Positions 18,529-28,718 of a stretch of DNA of 64,000 bases are shown piece after piece (within the stretch, counting starts at the first letter, position 1; each line of letters opens with the position of its first letter). The notes under the pieces were generated by a model. That model was not told where the DNA came from. It worked only from the letters and a program-made list of their open reading frames with translations, and made no database searches. Made by a program: the position numbers and the translations under genes. The stretch is from Fuerstiella marisgermanici (GTDB taxonomy: Bacteria; Planctomycetota; Planctomycetia; Planctomycetales; Planctomycetaceae): positions 5,146,001 to 5,210,000 of the forward strand of contig NZ_CP017641.1 in NCBI RefSeq assembly GCF_001983935.1. Direction: 5' to 3'.

Positions 18529-21369
18529 TCAAGCGGATTCCTTCGACGAAACGTCAGACTTTGCCTCCGCTTTTCGTGACGCCCCATGCCCGGCGCCCGG
18601 CAGTTTGACCGTTTGCGGCTCGTCGGTCGATTCGGGGACAATGTCAGTACACACGGCCTTCTGAATCAGACGTCCCAAAGTTCCTCCCAACAATGCGGGA
18701 AGAAAAACAACGTCAGCTACCAATGCCGCAAAGATCAACGCTGCCATGATCCAACCGAAGCGGCTGACTAGTAGCAATTCCGCTGGCAACAAAGCCAGCA
18801 TGCCGAAACCTATTGCGGCGCTGGTTTGCCACATAGCCGGGCCACAGTGTTCCAGAGCTTTGCCGACCGCAAACTCCACGGGCACTCCCTGCTGAACCAG
18901 GGACTTAAACCACGTGATCAAGTGCAGAGTTCCGTCGACGGCAATACCCAACGCGACTGAAGCGGTGATCATTGTGCCAATGTCGACTTTCAATTCCATC
19001 CACGACAGCAGGCCGAAGATCAGTATTACGGGCATCAGGTTCGGAAGCATCGTCAGCAGACCGGCAAACGGACTGCGGAGCAGCACCATCATCACGATGG
19101 CGATAACGATAAATGCCATGCCGAAACTACGGATCAAGCTTTCCAGCACTGCTTGCTGAGTCCGCAGGAATACCGGAATCAGGCCGGTCACGATGTGCCC
19201 GGTATTCGGACTTCCCACCATCGAAAGCTGCGATTCCGCGATGGCATTCATGTCACCCAGCAGCACTTCAAGGTCAGTGTCCGACAGAGCGGATGTTTGA
19301 GCCGTGATTCGCCAGACTTCGTCGCCTTCACGATTGAGCAGTTGATCGCCAGACTCTTTCCAGTCCGTTGCGTAGTCCGGCAAAGCCAGCATTGACGAAA
19401 TTTCATCGTCGACTGAGTTATCCTTCAGCCGCTCGTGAATCCGCTGACCGACTCGCTGCTGAGTTCGACCCAGCATTTGTCGTTCGAAACGCGACATCGT
19501 CTTAGGATCGGGCTTACGCAGGTCCAGAAACGAGGACAGTGAAAGCACGCCGCTGATTTCCGGATGCTGCCGGATTTCCTGCTGCAGTGCATGCACTTTG
19601 CGGGCGCGGTCGATAAACGGCAACTGCTTTTGCGCTTCGGTGTCGAACTTCACAATCGTGTCGATCGAAATGACGCCAGAGAGCTTGTCTTCCAGAAAGA
19701 CGTAGTCACGGACAAGCCGCGAATCTTCCGGGAAGTAACGGATCACTTTTGTTTCTGTTTCAAAGTTTCGCAGTCCCCAGCCTGCAGCGGCCGTCAAAAG
19801 CACGCAGGCCACCGCGACCATCGTGCGGTTGCGAGCGAGCCAGCGGCCAAAACGATTCCAGTGACCGGTTTCCAGGCTTTCTGCTTTCGGCGGTGAGCGC
19901 GGCCAGTACAGCATCAGCGACGGCAACACATACAACACGACGACAAACGAAATCAGACAGCCAATCGCAGCATAGATGCCGAAGTCTCGCACCGGCACAA
20001 GGTTGCTGACGGTCAGCGACGCTAAACCAACGGATGTAGTGCAGGCCGCCAGACCACACGGCAGCCACGCTGTTTTCGCAGCAGAGAAAACGGACTGGCT
20101 GGGGTCTGAAATGCCGGAATGCTTCCAGTAGTTGGAAAGGTGAATGGCAGCCGACGTCGTCAGCACGACAAGCAGCGTCGGCATCACGATGAGCACCATG
20201 TTCAGAGTCCCGCCGGACAGCGGGATCAAAGCCATCGCCACGATGACCGTGAGAAACGACACCGCCTGCACCAGAGTCGCAAGGCGAATGCTTCTGAGCA
20301 TCACAAACGAAAACAGCACGCTGACAATGGCAGACAGCAGAATCGGCGACCGGCGTGCGAAATTCCACACCTCGTATTTGGGGTTCCATCCAGCGTCCTG
20401 AACGGCATTGTTTAACGCCACAGTGACAATCGGCTGACCGCCCAGATGTATTGTGTCGGCCGGAACTCCAACCTGTTCAACGGCTTCACGAATCGCCGCA
20501 ACAGAAGCCTCTTTGTCCGCAATTCCGGCTTCAGACAAAGACACCGACACAGCGGCCAGTGATCCCGGCGTCACGAAACACTCTTCGATACACTGCGCCC
20601 CGATGCCTTGACCGCTGGCTCCGGGATCCTCCAAACTCAGCAACGCTTCCTGGAAAGCAGACATCGTCGCCGGATCTGAATGCATGCCCAGCCACGACAA
20701 CTGAAGGGAATACAATGGCTGCGCTTGAATGTACTTCGTCAGTTCCACGTCTGTATTGAAGGCCTTCGATTCCTCCAACGGCACAGCTTCCAGTTCGGGA
20801 AGCGGCATATCGCCTTCCACGACTTTCACGTCCAGACCGAATTCCTGCTTGGCCAGATCCAGTATTTCCTGAACAAGGAACTCACCACGCTTGCGGCCGG
20901 CTTCGGAAATGCGAATTTTTAGCGGGCCCTTACCGATCAAAACGCCGTCGATTTCAGACATCGCCCGATCGAAGGGGACGTCCCGCGACAACATGCGTGT
21001 CAGCAATTCGGTGGGAAGCGTGACATCACTGACATAAGGAGATCCGCCCTCAGACTTGCCACTTTCTGAGCGAGTCCCTTCCAGTTTATCTTCCAGCTTC
21101 CGCAATCGAGGGTCGGTGATAGATGCCGAATCCCATGAGACCAGCACGCGGTCCTCAGACGGAAACATGGATTCGTACCATGTTAGAATTCTGGCTTGAG
21201 GGTCATTGCGCGGCAGCCAGCCAGCGACGTCGTTGTGCATCTTGAGGTCGCGCAGAGCCCATGCCATGACGGGAATCAGGAACGCGACGCCCACGACAAT
21301 CCACAGAGGAATGCCATGCCCCCAGCGGTCGCGGCGTTGAAGAATCGGTTTCTTCCGTGATTCTGTCAC
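18529..21369 (-). CDS. MMPL/RND family transporter
   Basis: 946 residues with two repeats of one helix, a large periplasmic loop and five to six helices, the RND/MMPL plan. The N-terminal helix IPLWIVVGVAFLIPVMAWAL is followed by a loop of roughly 300 residues. Sterol-sensing-type helices appear at about 345-505. The second half repeats this, with VALGIAVDGTLHLITWF typical of MMPL helix 4. Proteins of this type export lipids, hopanoids or other hydrophobic molecules; substrate unknown. The C-terminus is a hydrophilic tail rich in Lys, Ser and Glu. No adaptor gene is adjacent. Confidence 0.85.
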   Translation of the reverse strand: MTESRKKPILQRRDRWGHGIPLWIVVGVAFLIPVMAWALRDLKMHNDVAGWLPRNDPQARILTWYESMFPSEDRVLVSWDSASITDPRLRKLEDKLEGTRSESGKSEGGSPYVSDVTLPTELLTRMLSRDVPFDRAMSEIDGVLIGKGPLKIRISEAGRKRGEFLVQEILDLAKQEFGLDVKVVEGDMPLPELEAVPLEESKAFNTDVELTKYIQAQPLYSLQLSWLGMHSDPATMSAFQEALLSLEDPGASGQGIGAQCIEECFVTPGSLAAVSVSLSEAGIADKEASVAAIREAVEQVGVPADTIHLGGQPIVTVALNNAVQDAGWNPKYEVWNFARRSPILLSAIVSVLFSFVMLRSIRLATLVQAVSFLTVIVAMALIPLSGGTLNMVLIVMPTLLVVLTTSAAIHLSNYWKHSGISDPSQSVFSAAKTAWLPCGLAACTTSVGLASLTVSNLVPVRDFGIYAAIGCLISFVVVLYVLPSLMLYWPRSPPKAESLETGHWNRFGRWLARNRTMVAVACVLLTAAAGWGLRNFETETKVIRYFPEDSRLVRDYVFLEDKLSGVISIDTIVKFDTEAQKQLPFIDRARKVHALQQEIRQHPEISGVLSLSSFLDLRKPDPKTMSRFERQMLGRTQQRVGQRIHERLKDNSVDDEISSMLALPDYATDWKESGDQLLNREGDEVWRITAQTSALSDTDLEVLLGDMNAIAESQLSMVGSPNTGHIVTGLIPVFLRTQQAVLESLIRSFGMAFIVIAIVMMVLLRSPFAGLLTMLPNLMPVILIFGLLSWMELKVDIGTMITASVALGIAVDGTLHLITWFKSLVQQGVPVEFAVGKALEHCGPAMWQTSAAIGFGMLALLPAELLLVSRFGWIMAALIFAALVADVVFLPALLGGTLGRLIQKAVCTDIVPESTDEPQTVKLPGAGHGASRKAEAKSDVSSKESA

Positions 21370-21733
21370 GAATACCTGCTGCCTCGGTACTAGCTAAACT
21401 CAAAAAAACACTGACGAATTGCGGATAGTATCCGTAAAATGGCGACGCGTCATCAGAACATTGACGTTCTGTTTGGCTTTCCGACACGATGCGTCCAATT
21501 AGTTACGGTCTGAGCATCTTCTCAGAATGATCCCTCTGGGTAAATGGGGCAATTGCTGGCCTTTTGTCGGATTCTGAGGCCAGCAGTCGGCGGCACTTGC
21601 CAGTCACGCGGGAGGCGATTGGCGTCAGTCCTGAGCAGCCGGAAAACGGGCCGATCTCATTGAAACTCGGCAGTTTAAGCAGTCGACGTAATAATTACCC
21701 CGTTACCACAAGAAGAACGAGTGATCCGTCGCA
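21370..21733. other. Intergenic region between divergent genes
   Basis: 364 bases separating the transporter gene (minus) from the hypothetical gene at 21734 (plus). No ORF with coding character, no tRNA and no strong hairpin was seen. It should contain promoters for both directions, but none can be placed confidently. Confidence 0.5.
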
Positions 21734-22678
21734 GTGGCTTCGCAAAGTAAATCTATGGCCTCCACCGTACAGAACTCCGGCATATCAATCCCGCCGCTTG
21801 CCGGTGCTGTGCCTGGATTGGTGACGCCCGAATCATCGCAGACCACGCAAACGACTGGCGATAGCGATTCTACGGAAGCCCCTGAAATTGTCATGAACGT
21901 GCTACAGGTGGCAACAGGCTCAACCGCCGTGGGTTACTACCTATCGACCCTACTGCATTTGCTGGCCTACGGCATCGCGGCCGTCGGTTTCACGTTTGTG
22001 GGGCAGTTGCTCACCGAAGACACCGTGACCACGCCGATTCGGGCCAGCCTTGACGACTTCGATCGTGCGGACGAACAGCCTCAATTTGAAGTTGTCGCAG
22101 AAATCGGTTTGAGTGACGTCGATGGGCAGACCAACATCCAGCAGTTGTCGAACAGTTTGCAAGCCGTTGAAAACGGGCAGATCGAAACGACGGCCAATGC
22201 TGTTGTGGCATCGTCGCTGAATACAAAGGACGCGGCCGAGGATGAGGGGTCGGCCGGTGACTTCCTGTTTAAGCTGCCGGAATCCGGACTTGCCGTCACC
22301 AAAGGTAGCTTCACCGTTTGGACAGAACCGGAAGCCCCGGACGCGGCGCAACCGTATCTGATTATCATCGAAGTGAAGCTGCCGTCGGACACTCGCGCTT
22401 ATCGCGTCAATGATCTGAGCGGCTACGTGATCGGTTCGGACAAGTATCGCCAGAAGATCCCTTACGACAGCACGGCACCGCACAATTCGTTTTTTACTGA
22501 CGAAGATAAGAAGTTGCAGCAGATGAGCAGCAGCGAACGCATCAATGTCCGCGGCAACAAAGTTCAGCTGGCAATCAAGGTTCCGGGCGCCAGCCGATTG
22601 GTGAAGGACACCATTCAGATCCATTCTCGTAAGTTGCGAGAACGTCAGGAACTGGAACTCGTGTTCGGCAGCGAGTGA
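21734..22678 (+). CDS. Hypothetical single-pass membrane protein
   Basis: 314 residues; family not recognised. A Thr/Ser-rich N-terminal segment (1-50) is followed by one hydrophobic helix at about 66-92 (VGYYLSTLLHLLAYGIAAVGFTF, shown in part) and a soluble C-terminal region. That region contains strands ending in VQLAIKVPGASRLVKDTIQI. An in-frame ATG seven codons in (21755) is an alternative start. No neighbour in the same direction is close enough to imply an operon. Probably a planctomycete-restricted envelope protein (inference). Confidence 0.6.
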   Translation: MASQSKSMASTVQNSGISIPPLAGAVPGLVTPESSQTTQTTGDSDSTEAPEIVMNVLQVATGSTAVGYYLSTLLHLLAYGIAAVGFTFVGQLLTEDTVTTPIRASLDDFDRADEQPQFEVVAEIGLSDVDGQTNIQQLSNSLQAVENGQIETTANAVVASSLNTKDAAEDEGSAGDFLFKLPESGLAVTKGSFTVWTEPEAPDAAQPYLIIIEVKLPSDTRAYRVNDLSGYVIGSDKYRQKIPYDSTAPHNSFFTDEDKKLQQMSSSERINVRGNKVQLAIKVPGASRLVKDTIQIHSRKLRERQELELVFGSE

Positions 22679-22969
22679 CACGTATACCTCTTGAGGCTGC
22701 GTTTGTTGTGCTCAGAACGCTTCCATGCTGTTCAATTTCTACCTCCCGCAGAGACAGCCCGGAACTGCTGTGACCGCGAAAAAGCCAAGTGTCCTGCCGT
22801 CCGTTCACGTCTGCCGATTGGGCCAGCCTGACATCGCTTCTGAGCGGCTCACATGACAACCGGCCGCGAGTGAGTACGATATTCCCTAACCGGTCGCGAT
22901 CGAACTTCGTTCTGCGCCTCTCCCTCGATCTTCCAGCCGCTCGCCTGTTCTCACCCACCGGATCAAGCC

Positions 22970-24274
22970 ATGCCTTCTTCAAGCACTCGCCGAAATTTTC
23001 TCGCGACGACAACCGCTGCCACCGGGATGCTGGCCGGATTTCCACTCAGTGCAGCCGCGACCGCTCAGGACAAGCCGCGTGCGAAGGTGGAACGCGCAGG
23101 CGTTGGAGCGATCGGGCTAAGGTATCAGGGCAGTGTCATTGCGAATAAAGCCGCGATGTATGGTGACATCGTGGCCGTCTGCGATGTGGACAAGAACGTC
23201 CGCGATCCGGTTAAGTCCGCGTTTGGAAGCACGCCGCGAGACTTCGAAAATTATCAGGACCTGCTGGCTCGCAAAGACGTCGACATCGTCACGATTGGAG
23301 CCCCCGATCACTGGCACACCAAAATGGTGATCGACGCCTGTCGCGCAGGGAAAGACGTTTACTGTGAAAAGCCGCTTACCTTGACGATCGACGAAGGCAA
23401 AGTCCTGCGTGATGTCGTGCAGGAAACCGGACGCGTCGTGCAGGTCGGATCGTGGCAACGCAGCGACCATCGCTTTCGACAGGCTGTCGAAATGGTGCGC
23501 CAGGGCCGCATCGGAAAGCTTCAGAAGGTCGATATCGTACTCGGCAAAAATGTCACGGGTGGTCCGTTCGAAAAGCGGCGGGTGCCGCTAAACTTCAACT
23601 GGAACTTATGGCAGGGACAAACGCCCGACACGCCGTATCTTGCAGAACGCGGTCATTACACGTTTCGCTGGTGGTACGAATATTCAGGCGGCCAAATGAC
23701 AGACTGGGGAGCTCACCACCTCGACATCGCTCAGTGGGCCATCAACAGCTATCCGGTGGAAATTTCAGGTACGGCGGTCTATCCCAACGTGCCGGACGGG
23801 TACAACGTCGCGATCGATTTTAGTGCGACATATAAGTACGAAAACGGCGTGGTCATGACGGTCAGTGATACCGGTCGCAACGGCATCATGTTCACTGGCG
23901 ACGAAGGTCGGATTTTCGTGAATCGTGGATCACTGCAGGGAAAACCGGTCGAAGACCTGAAGTCCACGCCGCTGACGCGCGACGACTGGACGGTCTACGA
24001 TTTCGACAATCTGCAGCGGCCGGAACGAGCGGGCAAGCTGGAAGCAATCATCAATCACATGGGCAACTTCTTCGACTGTGTCCAGTCGCGAAACACGCCT
24101 GTGTCTGATGTGGAAAGCCAGCATCGCAGTGTGAGTACCTGCCATCTGGGAAACATCGCGATGAAGGTAGGCCGCACTCTGAAATGGGATCCCAAAACAG
24201 AAACGTTCCCTCATGACGCCGACGCGAACACACACTTGAAACGTAATCAACGGGACGGGTTTGAAACCGCCTGA
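22970..24274 (+). CDS. Gfo/Idh/MocA family oxidoreductase with Tat signal
   Basis: 434 residues. The N-terminus TRRNFLATTTAATGMLAGF is a twin-arginine signal, so the enzyme is exported folded with its cofactor. The Rossmann part begins at AGVGAIGLRYQG, a slightly degenerate GxGxxG. CEKPLTLT near 128-135 is the family's EKP motif, and GGQMTDWGAHHLDIAQWA is the conserved C-terminal-domain segment. These enzymes oxidise or reduce sugars and cyclitols with NAD(P); substrate unknown. The tsaE gene starts 25 bases after its stop. Confidence 0.9.
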   Translation: MPSSSTRRNFLATTTAATGMLAGFPLSAAATAQDKPRAKVERAGVGAIGLRYQGSVIANKAAMYGDIVAVCDVDKNVRDPVKSAFGSTPRDFENYQDLLARKDVDIVTIGAPDHWHTKMVIDACRAGKDVYCEKPLTLTIDEGKVLRDVVQETGRVVQVGSWQRSDHRFRQAVEMVRQGRIGKLQKVDIVLGKNVTGGPFEKRRVPLNFNWNLWQGQTPDTPYLAERGHYTFRWWYEYSGGQMTDWGAHHLDIAQWAINSYPVEISGTAVYPNVPDGYNVAIDFSATYKYENGVVMTVSDTGRNGIMFTGDEGRIFVNRGSLQGKPVEDLKSTPLTRDDWTVYDFDNLQRPERAGKLEAIINHMGNFFDCVQSRNTPVSDVESQHRSVSTCHLGNIAMKVGRTLKWDPKTETFPHDADANTHLKRNQRDGFETA

Positions 24275-24299
24275 GTCCCCCCCGAACGCCTTCCACGTT

Positions 24300-24776
24300 A
24301 TGACCGATCAATTCATTTTCCAAAGCCACAGCGAATCAGACACTCAGCAACTGGGTGAACGCATTGGCCGCGCGATCGCAACCGGGCTTACGATCGCACT
24401 CGACGGACAGCTTGGAGCAGGCAAGACCAACCTTGTGCGTTCGATTTGCCGAGGGCTGGATGCTGACGCCGATCTGGTGAACAGTCCAACTTTTGTGCTG
24501 ATGCAAACTTACGCCGACGGCCGCCTCCCCGTGTTTCATTTCGATGCCTACCGACTGGGCGACGTCGACGAATTTTTGGCAATCGGCGCGGAAGAATATC
24601 TTCACGATGACGGCATTGTTTGTCTCATTGAATGGGCCGACATCGTTCGCGAAGTCCTGCCTTCAGATCACCTGGCAATCCGAATCCGTCACACGGGTGA
24701 AACGTCGCGGGAATTCGCGATGTCAGGCAGTGGTGCGGCAAGCCGTGCGGTTGTTGAAGCAATCGCTAAAGGCTGA
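24300..24776 (+). CDS. tsaE: tRNA threonylcarbamoyladenosine biosynthesis ATPase TsaE
   Basis: 158 residues from ATG 24300. An upstream in-frame start at 24261 would overlap the oxidoreductase gene and adds no family sequence. TsaE is the ATPase partner of TsaD/TsaB in t6A37 modification of ANN-decoding tRNAs. P-loop LDGQLGAGKTN (Lys42, Thr43); VNSPTFVLMQTY and FHFDAYRL are the family blocks, and CLIEWADIV is the terminal one. It is followed by a hairpin terminator. Confidence 0.94.
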   Translation: MTDQFIFQSHSESDTQQLGERIGRAIATGLTIALDGQLGAGKTNLVRSICRGLDADADLVNSPTFVLMQTYADGRLPVFHFDAYRLGDVDEFLAIGAEEYLHDDGIVCLIEWADIVREVLPSDHLAIRIRHTGETSREFAMSGSGAASRAVVEAIAKG

Positions 24777-24792
24777 GAGCGGCGCATGAAAA

Positions 24793-24820
24793 AAGGGACC
24801 GAAGTTTCCTTCGATCCCTT
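24793..24820. terminator. Hairpin terminator between convergent genes
   Basis: AAGGGACCGAAG and CTTCGATCCCTT pair over 12 positions with one mismatch and a TTTC loop. On the minus strand it is followed by a run of T (complement of the A run at 24788-24794). It separates tsaE from the DUF3467 gene and could serve both. Confidence 0.75.
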
Positions 24821-24836
24821 GTGCAAGTTTTGTCGA

Positions 24837-25244
24837 TTAGCCAGTTGGGCCGCTGTCGACTGCAGGCGCTTTGACTCGCTTTCGAACGTCTGTTTCCAGA
24901 ACGCCGAAAGCCTGCTCGTGCCTTTGCAGAGCCATTGACAATGCGCTCCAAAGGCGCTTGGCGGTGAAGTGATTCAGAATGATTCGCTGATTCACGTTCA
25001 CGTCCACTTTACCAGTGGCATACGGTGTGGGATTAAGTCCCAGGTCCAGAATCAATTCTTCTGGAGTACTTGAGACTCGGCAGAAGTTTGCGTATCCGGC
25101 ATTGGCCGAACTGTCGTTAACTACGACTTCCTGCGTTTGCTGGGCCTGAGCTGCTGCCGGATCGGCGGCCGGTGCAGATGTTTCTGCGGGCTTGTCACCT
25201 GACTTCTCTTCGTCGCTCACTTTTTTTCTCCTAACCTTTTTCAT
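24837..25244 (-). CDS. DUF3467 domain protein
   Basis: 135 residues. A charged, Ala/Gln-rich N-terminal tail (1-40) precedes a DUF3467 domain: GYANFCRVSSTPEELILDLGLNP, then VDVNVNQRIILNHFTAKRLWSALSMALQRHEQAFG. Function is not established for this family. It is widespread in planctomycetes, small and soluble. The start ATG is one of two near 25244; KKVRRKK at the N-terminus is basic. A single gene with its own terminator. Confidence 0.85.
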   Translation of the reverse strand: MKKVRRKKVSDEEKSGDKPAETSAPAADPAAAQAQQTQEVVVNDSSANAGYANFCRVSSTPEELILDLGLNPTPYATGKVDVNVNQRIILNHFTAKRLWSALSMALQRHEQAFGVLETDVRKRVKAPAVDSGPTG

Positions 25245-25583
25245 TTCTTTCGCCTTGCGTCCAAATTCGTATGGGCGTCACCTAATTACGCGGAAAGACG
25301 CGAATACCCCGGCGTTATAACAGCCATGAAACTGAACAACAACGAGTGCCCGCTACTGTTTTGTAGACGGGCCAACGTTTCCACGCACCCCTGTGGGAAC
25401 AGGAAGGTACGGCAGTCTGGGGCCGGTGCCACCCGAATGCCAGCCGCATTCTGCAGACTTCCAACTCAACAACACGGCTACGTCCACCTGTAGCGAAGGT
25501 ACCGAAACGTGGTGTTTCACGCTGACGAAAGCCCGCCTTTAGGCATCACGATCTGTACAAAGGCACAGTAAACGAGCGCCGCG
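25245..25583. other. Intergenic region upstream of DUF3467 and downstream of kbl
   Basis: 339 bases with no coding signal. A small inverted repeat (CGAAACGTGGTGTTTC) is near 25504, and an AAAGCCCGCCTTTAGGC segment at about 25529-25545 may help terminate kbl transcription. Nothing else is recognised. Confidence 0.4.
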
Positions 25584-26768
25584 TTAGCTGATTTCCAGCT
25601 GTCGTCCAACATCGACGAACGCGGACACGGCCTTTTCCAGATCTGCGCGACTGTGAGCCGCCGACATTTGCGTGCGAATTCGGGCTTCACCTTTGGGGAC
25701 CACCGGAAACGAAAAGCCGACCACGTACACGCCTCGCTTAAGCAGTTCGTCAGACATTTTCGTGGCCAACGCCGCATCGCCGATCATCACCGGAATGATG
25801 GGGTGTTCGCCGGGTAGAATTCGAAACCCGGCGTCTGTCATAGCCGCTCGAAACCAGGCCGTGTTTTCGCGGAGTTGGCTGCGCAGGTTGCCGGATTCGT
25901 TCAACAACTCAAGCGTTCGCAGCGTTGCGGCGGCAATCGGTGGAGCCAGCGTGTTAGAAAACAAATACGGTCGCGAACGCTGTCTCAACAGGTCCACAAT
26001 TGGCTGCCGCGCAGCCGTGTAGCCTCCACTGGCCCCACCGAGCGCTTTTCCCAGCGTGCCGGTGATGATGTCGATGCGGTCCATGACGCCAAAGTGCTCG
26101 TGCGTGCCTCGGCCATTTTCCCCCGTGAAGCCCACAGCATGAGAATCGTCGACCATCACGCTGGCATCGTACTTGTCCGCCAGATCACAGATCGCCGGCA
26201 GGTTGGCAAGGTAACCGTCCATCGAAAACACGCCGTCCGCAGCAATCAGCCGGTGCCGCAACGATGACGCCTGCTTTAGTTGTTCTTCCAGGTCGGCCAT
26301 ATCGTTGTTGCGATAGCGAAACCGCTTCGCTTTGCACAACCGCACGCCGTCGATGATGCTCGCATGATTCAACTGGTCTGAAATCACGGCATCTTCCGGC
26401 CCCAGCAACGTTTCGAAAAGCCCGCCATTGGCGTCGAAGCATGAGCTATAAAGAATCGTGTCGTCCATGCCCAAAAACTGACTGAGCGCCGATTCCAGGT
26501 GCTGGTGGACCGTTTGAGTTCCGCAGATGAACCTGACGGACGCCATACCATAACCCCACCGGTCGAGGGCTTCATGAGCGGCCTTGAGAATCTCCGGATG
26601 ATCGGCCAGGCCCAGATAGTTATTGGCGCAGAGATTCAGCACCGTGGAATCATCTGCCAGCCGGATATCAGCACTCTGCGGCGAGTCGATCGTGCGTTCC
26701 GACTTGAACAATCCCTGGGATTGAATGTCGGTCAGTTGTTCAGCGATGTGATCTAGAAAGTCGGACAT
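25584..26768 (-). CDS. kbl: Glycine C-acetyltransferase (2-amino-3-ketobutyrate CoA ligase)
   Basis: 394 residues. A PLP enzyme of the alpha-oxoamine synthase family. It cleaves 2-amino-3-ketobutyrate with CoA to glycine and acetyl-CoA in threonine degradation. [14 protein letters not shown] is the family N-terminal block. Asp207 and His210 in [13 protein letters not shown] contact PLP, and Lys241 in [15 protein letters not shown] is the Schiff-base lysine. The pattern fits Kbl better than BioF or ALAS because of the [15 protein letters not shown] segment. No tdh gene is adjacent, so the pathway assignment rests on family identity. Confidence 0.93.
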   Translation of the reverse strand: MSDFLDHIAEQLTDIQSQGLFKSERTIDSPQSADIRLADDSTVLNLCANNYLGLADHPEILKAAHEALDRWGYGMASVRFICGTQTVHQHLESALSQFLGMDDTILYSSCFDANGGLFETLLGPEDAVISDQLNHASIIDGVRLCKAKRFRYRNNDMADLEEQLKQASSLRHRLIAADGVFSMDGYLANLPAICDLADKYDASVMVDDSHAVGFTGENGRGTHEHFGVMDRIDIITGTLGKALGGASGGYTAARQPIVDLLRQRSRPYLFSNTLAPPIAAATLRTLELLNESGNLRSQLRENTAWFRAAMTDAGFRILPGEHPIIPVMIGDAALATKMSDELLKRGVYVVGFSFPVVPKGEARIRTQMSAAHSRADLEKAVSAFVDVGRQLEIS

Positions 26769-26830
26769 CGTGAGCTTTCTTGTTTGGGAATATCAGAGTC
26801 CTGCGGGGCCACCAACCATGCAAAAAAAAA

Positions 26831-26852
26831 CGATGGCCCCGAAAGGCCATCG
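26831..26852 (-). terminator. Rho-independent terminator of the DUF1559 gene
   Basis: CGATGGCC and GGCCATCG form a perfect 8-bp stem with a six-base loop. On the minus strand it is followed by nine T (complement of the A run 26822-26830). It lies 33 bases after the stop at 26885. Confidence 0.9.
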
Positions 26853-26884
26853 TAGAAGAATTTCGGACGTCAGGAAACCGGACG

Positions 26885-27853
26885 TTAGAACTCGCCCAGC
26901 ACCTCACCGTCGGCTCGTTCACCCAGATGCCGGAACGTATCGTAGTCCACGTTCTCGCTTAGAAAGTGCACCGAACCATCACACAGGACAAACTGAACTC
27001 CACCAACATGTTGACTGCTGAAGTGGACGATGTGGTTTGTCTGGTTGGGATTTGAATGCATCTGCATCATTCCCATCGTTTGCCCCACATGCCCTAAAAT
27101 CATTGAGCCTGAACCTTCAGTCATGCTTGCCATCATGCCGCTCATGCCGCCGGGTCGGGTGACTCCCGGTATGGCCGCGTACCACGTGCTGTTGGCCGCT
27201 ACCGCTGGCATGCCTGTCTTGAATTTGTGTTCGTGCTTGCGTTCGCCCACGCAGATCGTGTTCGACGTGCCGTCAGTGATGTCACGCAATCGAATACTGC
27301 TGTTACGAAAGAAAACACCCGTGCCGCTTCCGGCATTCATCGTCACGCTGCCGTAACCCAGAATGCCCGGATAGTTTGAACTGGGCAGGCTGATGGTTGC
27401 CCCGGTCCCATCCACCACATCAAACTGTAGCGGTGCGGAATCGGAGGGGCACAGAAAAGCACTCAGCGTAGACGTGGCTGCGATGGCAAGGTTGTTCAGT
27501 TCAACGGCGTTGTTATTGGTGTCGATGGCCGCCGAAAGATTGCCGAGTTCCAGTTGCGGCAGAATGGCAAACGACCACGCATAACCTTGACCGGTTTCGG
27601 CCGTGACCGGATCTGACGCAGTGACATTCCGAGCCGTATAGCCCGGCGGAAATGTGTTGTAGATGTCGTGGTAGTTGTGCAGAGCCAACCCGATTTGCTT
27701 GAGGTTGTTTTTGCACTGAGTTCGCCGCGCGGCTTCGCGCGCCTGTTGCACGGCAGGCAGCAGCAAAGCAATCAGGATCGCAATAATCGCAATCACAACC
27801 AGAAGTTCGATTAACGTAAATCCAGGGCGCAGTTTGCGCGCAGATTTTGACAT
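26885..27853 (-). CDS. DUF1559 protein with type IV pilin-like N-terminus
   Basis: 322 residues. The N-terminus RPGFTLIELLVVIAIIAIL is a prepilin peptidase site (G/F cleavage, Glu5) followed by the hydrophobic helix. LLPAVQQAREAARRTQCKNNLKQIGLALHNYHD is the planctomycete DUF1559 hallmark. The C-terminus HVGGVQFVLCDGSVHFLSENVD is also typical. These proteins are abundant in planctomycetes and are presumed pseudopilin-like surface or secretion components. AGGA sits nine bases before the ATG. Terminated by the strong hairpin at 26831. Confidence 0.95.
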   Translation of the reverse strand: MSKSARKLRPGFTLIELLVVIAIIAILIALLLPAVQQAREAARRTQCKNNLKQIGLALHNYHDIYNTFPPGYTARNVTASDPVTAETGQGYAWSFAILPQLELGNLSAAIDTNNNAVELNNLAIAATSTLSAFLCPSDSAPLQFDVVDGTGATISLPSSNYPGILGYGSVTMNAGSGTGVFFRNSSIRLRDITDGTSNTICVGERKHEHKFKTGMPAVAANSTWYAAIPGVTRPGGMSGMMASMTEGSGSMILGHVGQTMGMMQMHSNPNQTNHIVHFSSQHVGGVQFVLCDGSVHFLSENVDYDTFRHLGERADGEVLGEF

Positions 27854-27943
27854 GAGAAAAGTTCCTGTTGGGAGATAGAGATCAGAAACCGAAGACGCAC
27901 CTCAAGCTGTCGCACAGCTGGGCGTCTTCGGCAGGGTGAGAGT

Positions 27944-28462
27944 TCAACAGGAAGAACTCTTCGGCGGAGGAGTAGCCGGTGCGGAGCGTTCCGCGTTGCA
28001 GCATTCGTCGATGGTCAAGGAACTCTCAGGACGGGCATAAGTGCCCTGGACTCGGACACCGCGGACAACGGTGCGAGGTGCATGCAGGACCAGTGTCGCG
28101 CTGTATTCTCCGCAACCGCACGTGGAAATCATGCCCCAGTCTGGTGTCGGCTCACGCTGCTTTCGTGGACTGCTATCTTCAGAACAGCAACTCTTCGGTG
28201 CCCCCTTCCGACTGCAGCACGATGCCGGTGCCGAATTGACCCGTTCCGATTTTCCCGACTGACAGCAACTGTCCGCATCGCTCGAATCGCGCGACGATTC
28301 TGATGGCGGGGCCGTGGAACAGCAACACGTTCCGGAACGACGGGAATCTGCCGAACAACCGCATTCCCCCGCGCAGGAGCCACCGCTCAACAGCACTCGC
28401 CCTTCCGGGACAAGACTGGTGGTCAGCAGGAGCAGAGCCTGAATGAGGGCGAGCAGTTTCAT
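27944..28462 (-). CDS. Cysteine-rich secreted protein, function unknown
   Basis: 172 residues from the preferred ATG at 28462; an upstream start at 28495 would put 11 polar residues before the signal peptide. The signal peptide is MKLLALIQALLLLTTSLVPEG. The mature part has over twenty cysteines, many in CxC, CCC and CC groups (CAGECGCS, GTCCCST, DSCCQS, PKSCCSED, STCGCGE, DECCN). Low-complexity Ser/Pro/Arg links them. A metal-binding or disulphide-rich envelope role is plausible but unproven. A palindromic operator-like site lies about 260 bases upstream. Confidence 0.6.
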   Translation of the reverse strand: MKLLALIQALLLLTTSLVPEGRVLLSGGSCAGECGCSADSRRSGTCCCSTAPPSESSRDSSDADSCCQSGKSERVNSAPASCCSRKGAPKSCCSEDSSPRKQREPTPDWGMISTCGCGEYSATLVLHAPRTVVRGVRVQGTYARPESSLTIDECCNAERSAPATPPPKSSSC

Positions 28463-28718
28463 GGAATGTCGCACGGCATGAGGCCGCGAATTCACGCCAT
28501 TCTCCGTTCAAACGTTTTCGCAACGCGAAAAAGCCGGAGAGCCGTTAGAAAATCGGAATGCTGGGTCGGTTGTAACTCCATGCTATGCAGCACTTGCGTC
28601 AATGCAACATGCACACTCACAACCTCCGGCCACGGGTTCAGGATTCCCGTTTGTGCAAAGTCCCAGGCACCGAGCATCCACCCCGAAAGAGGCGGCGCAG
28701 TGCGAAAGAACTGATTGT

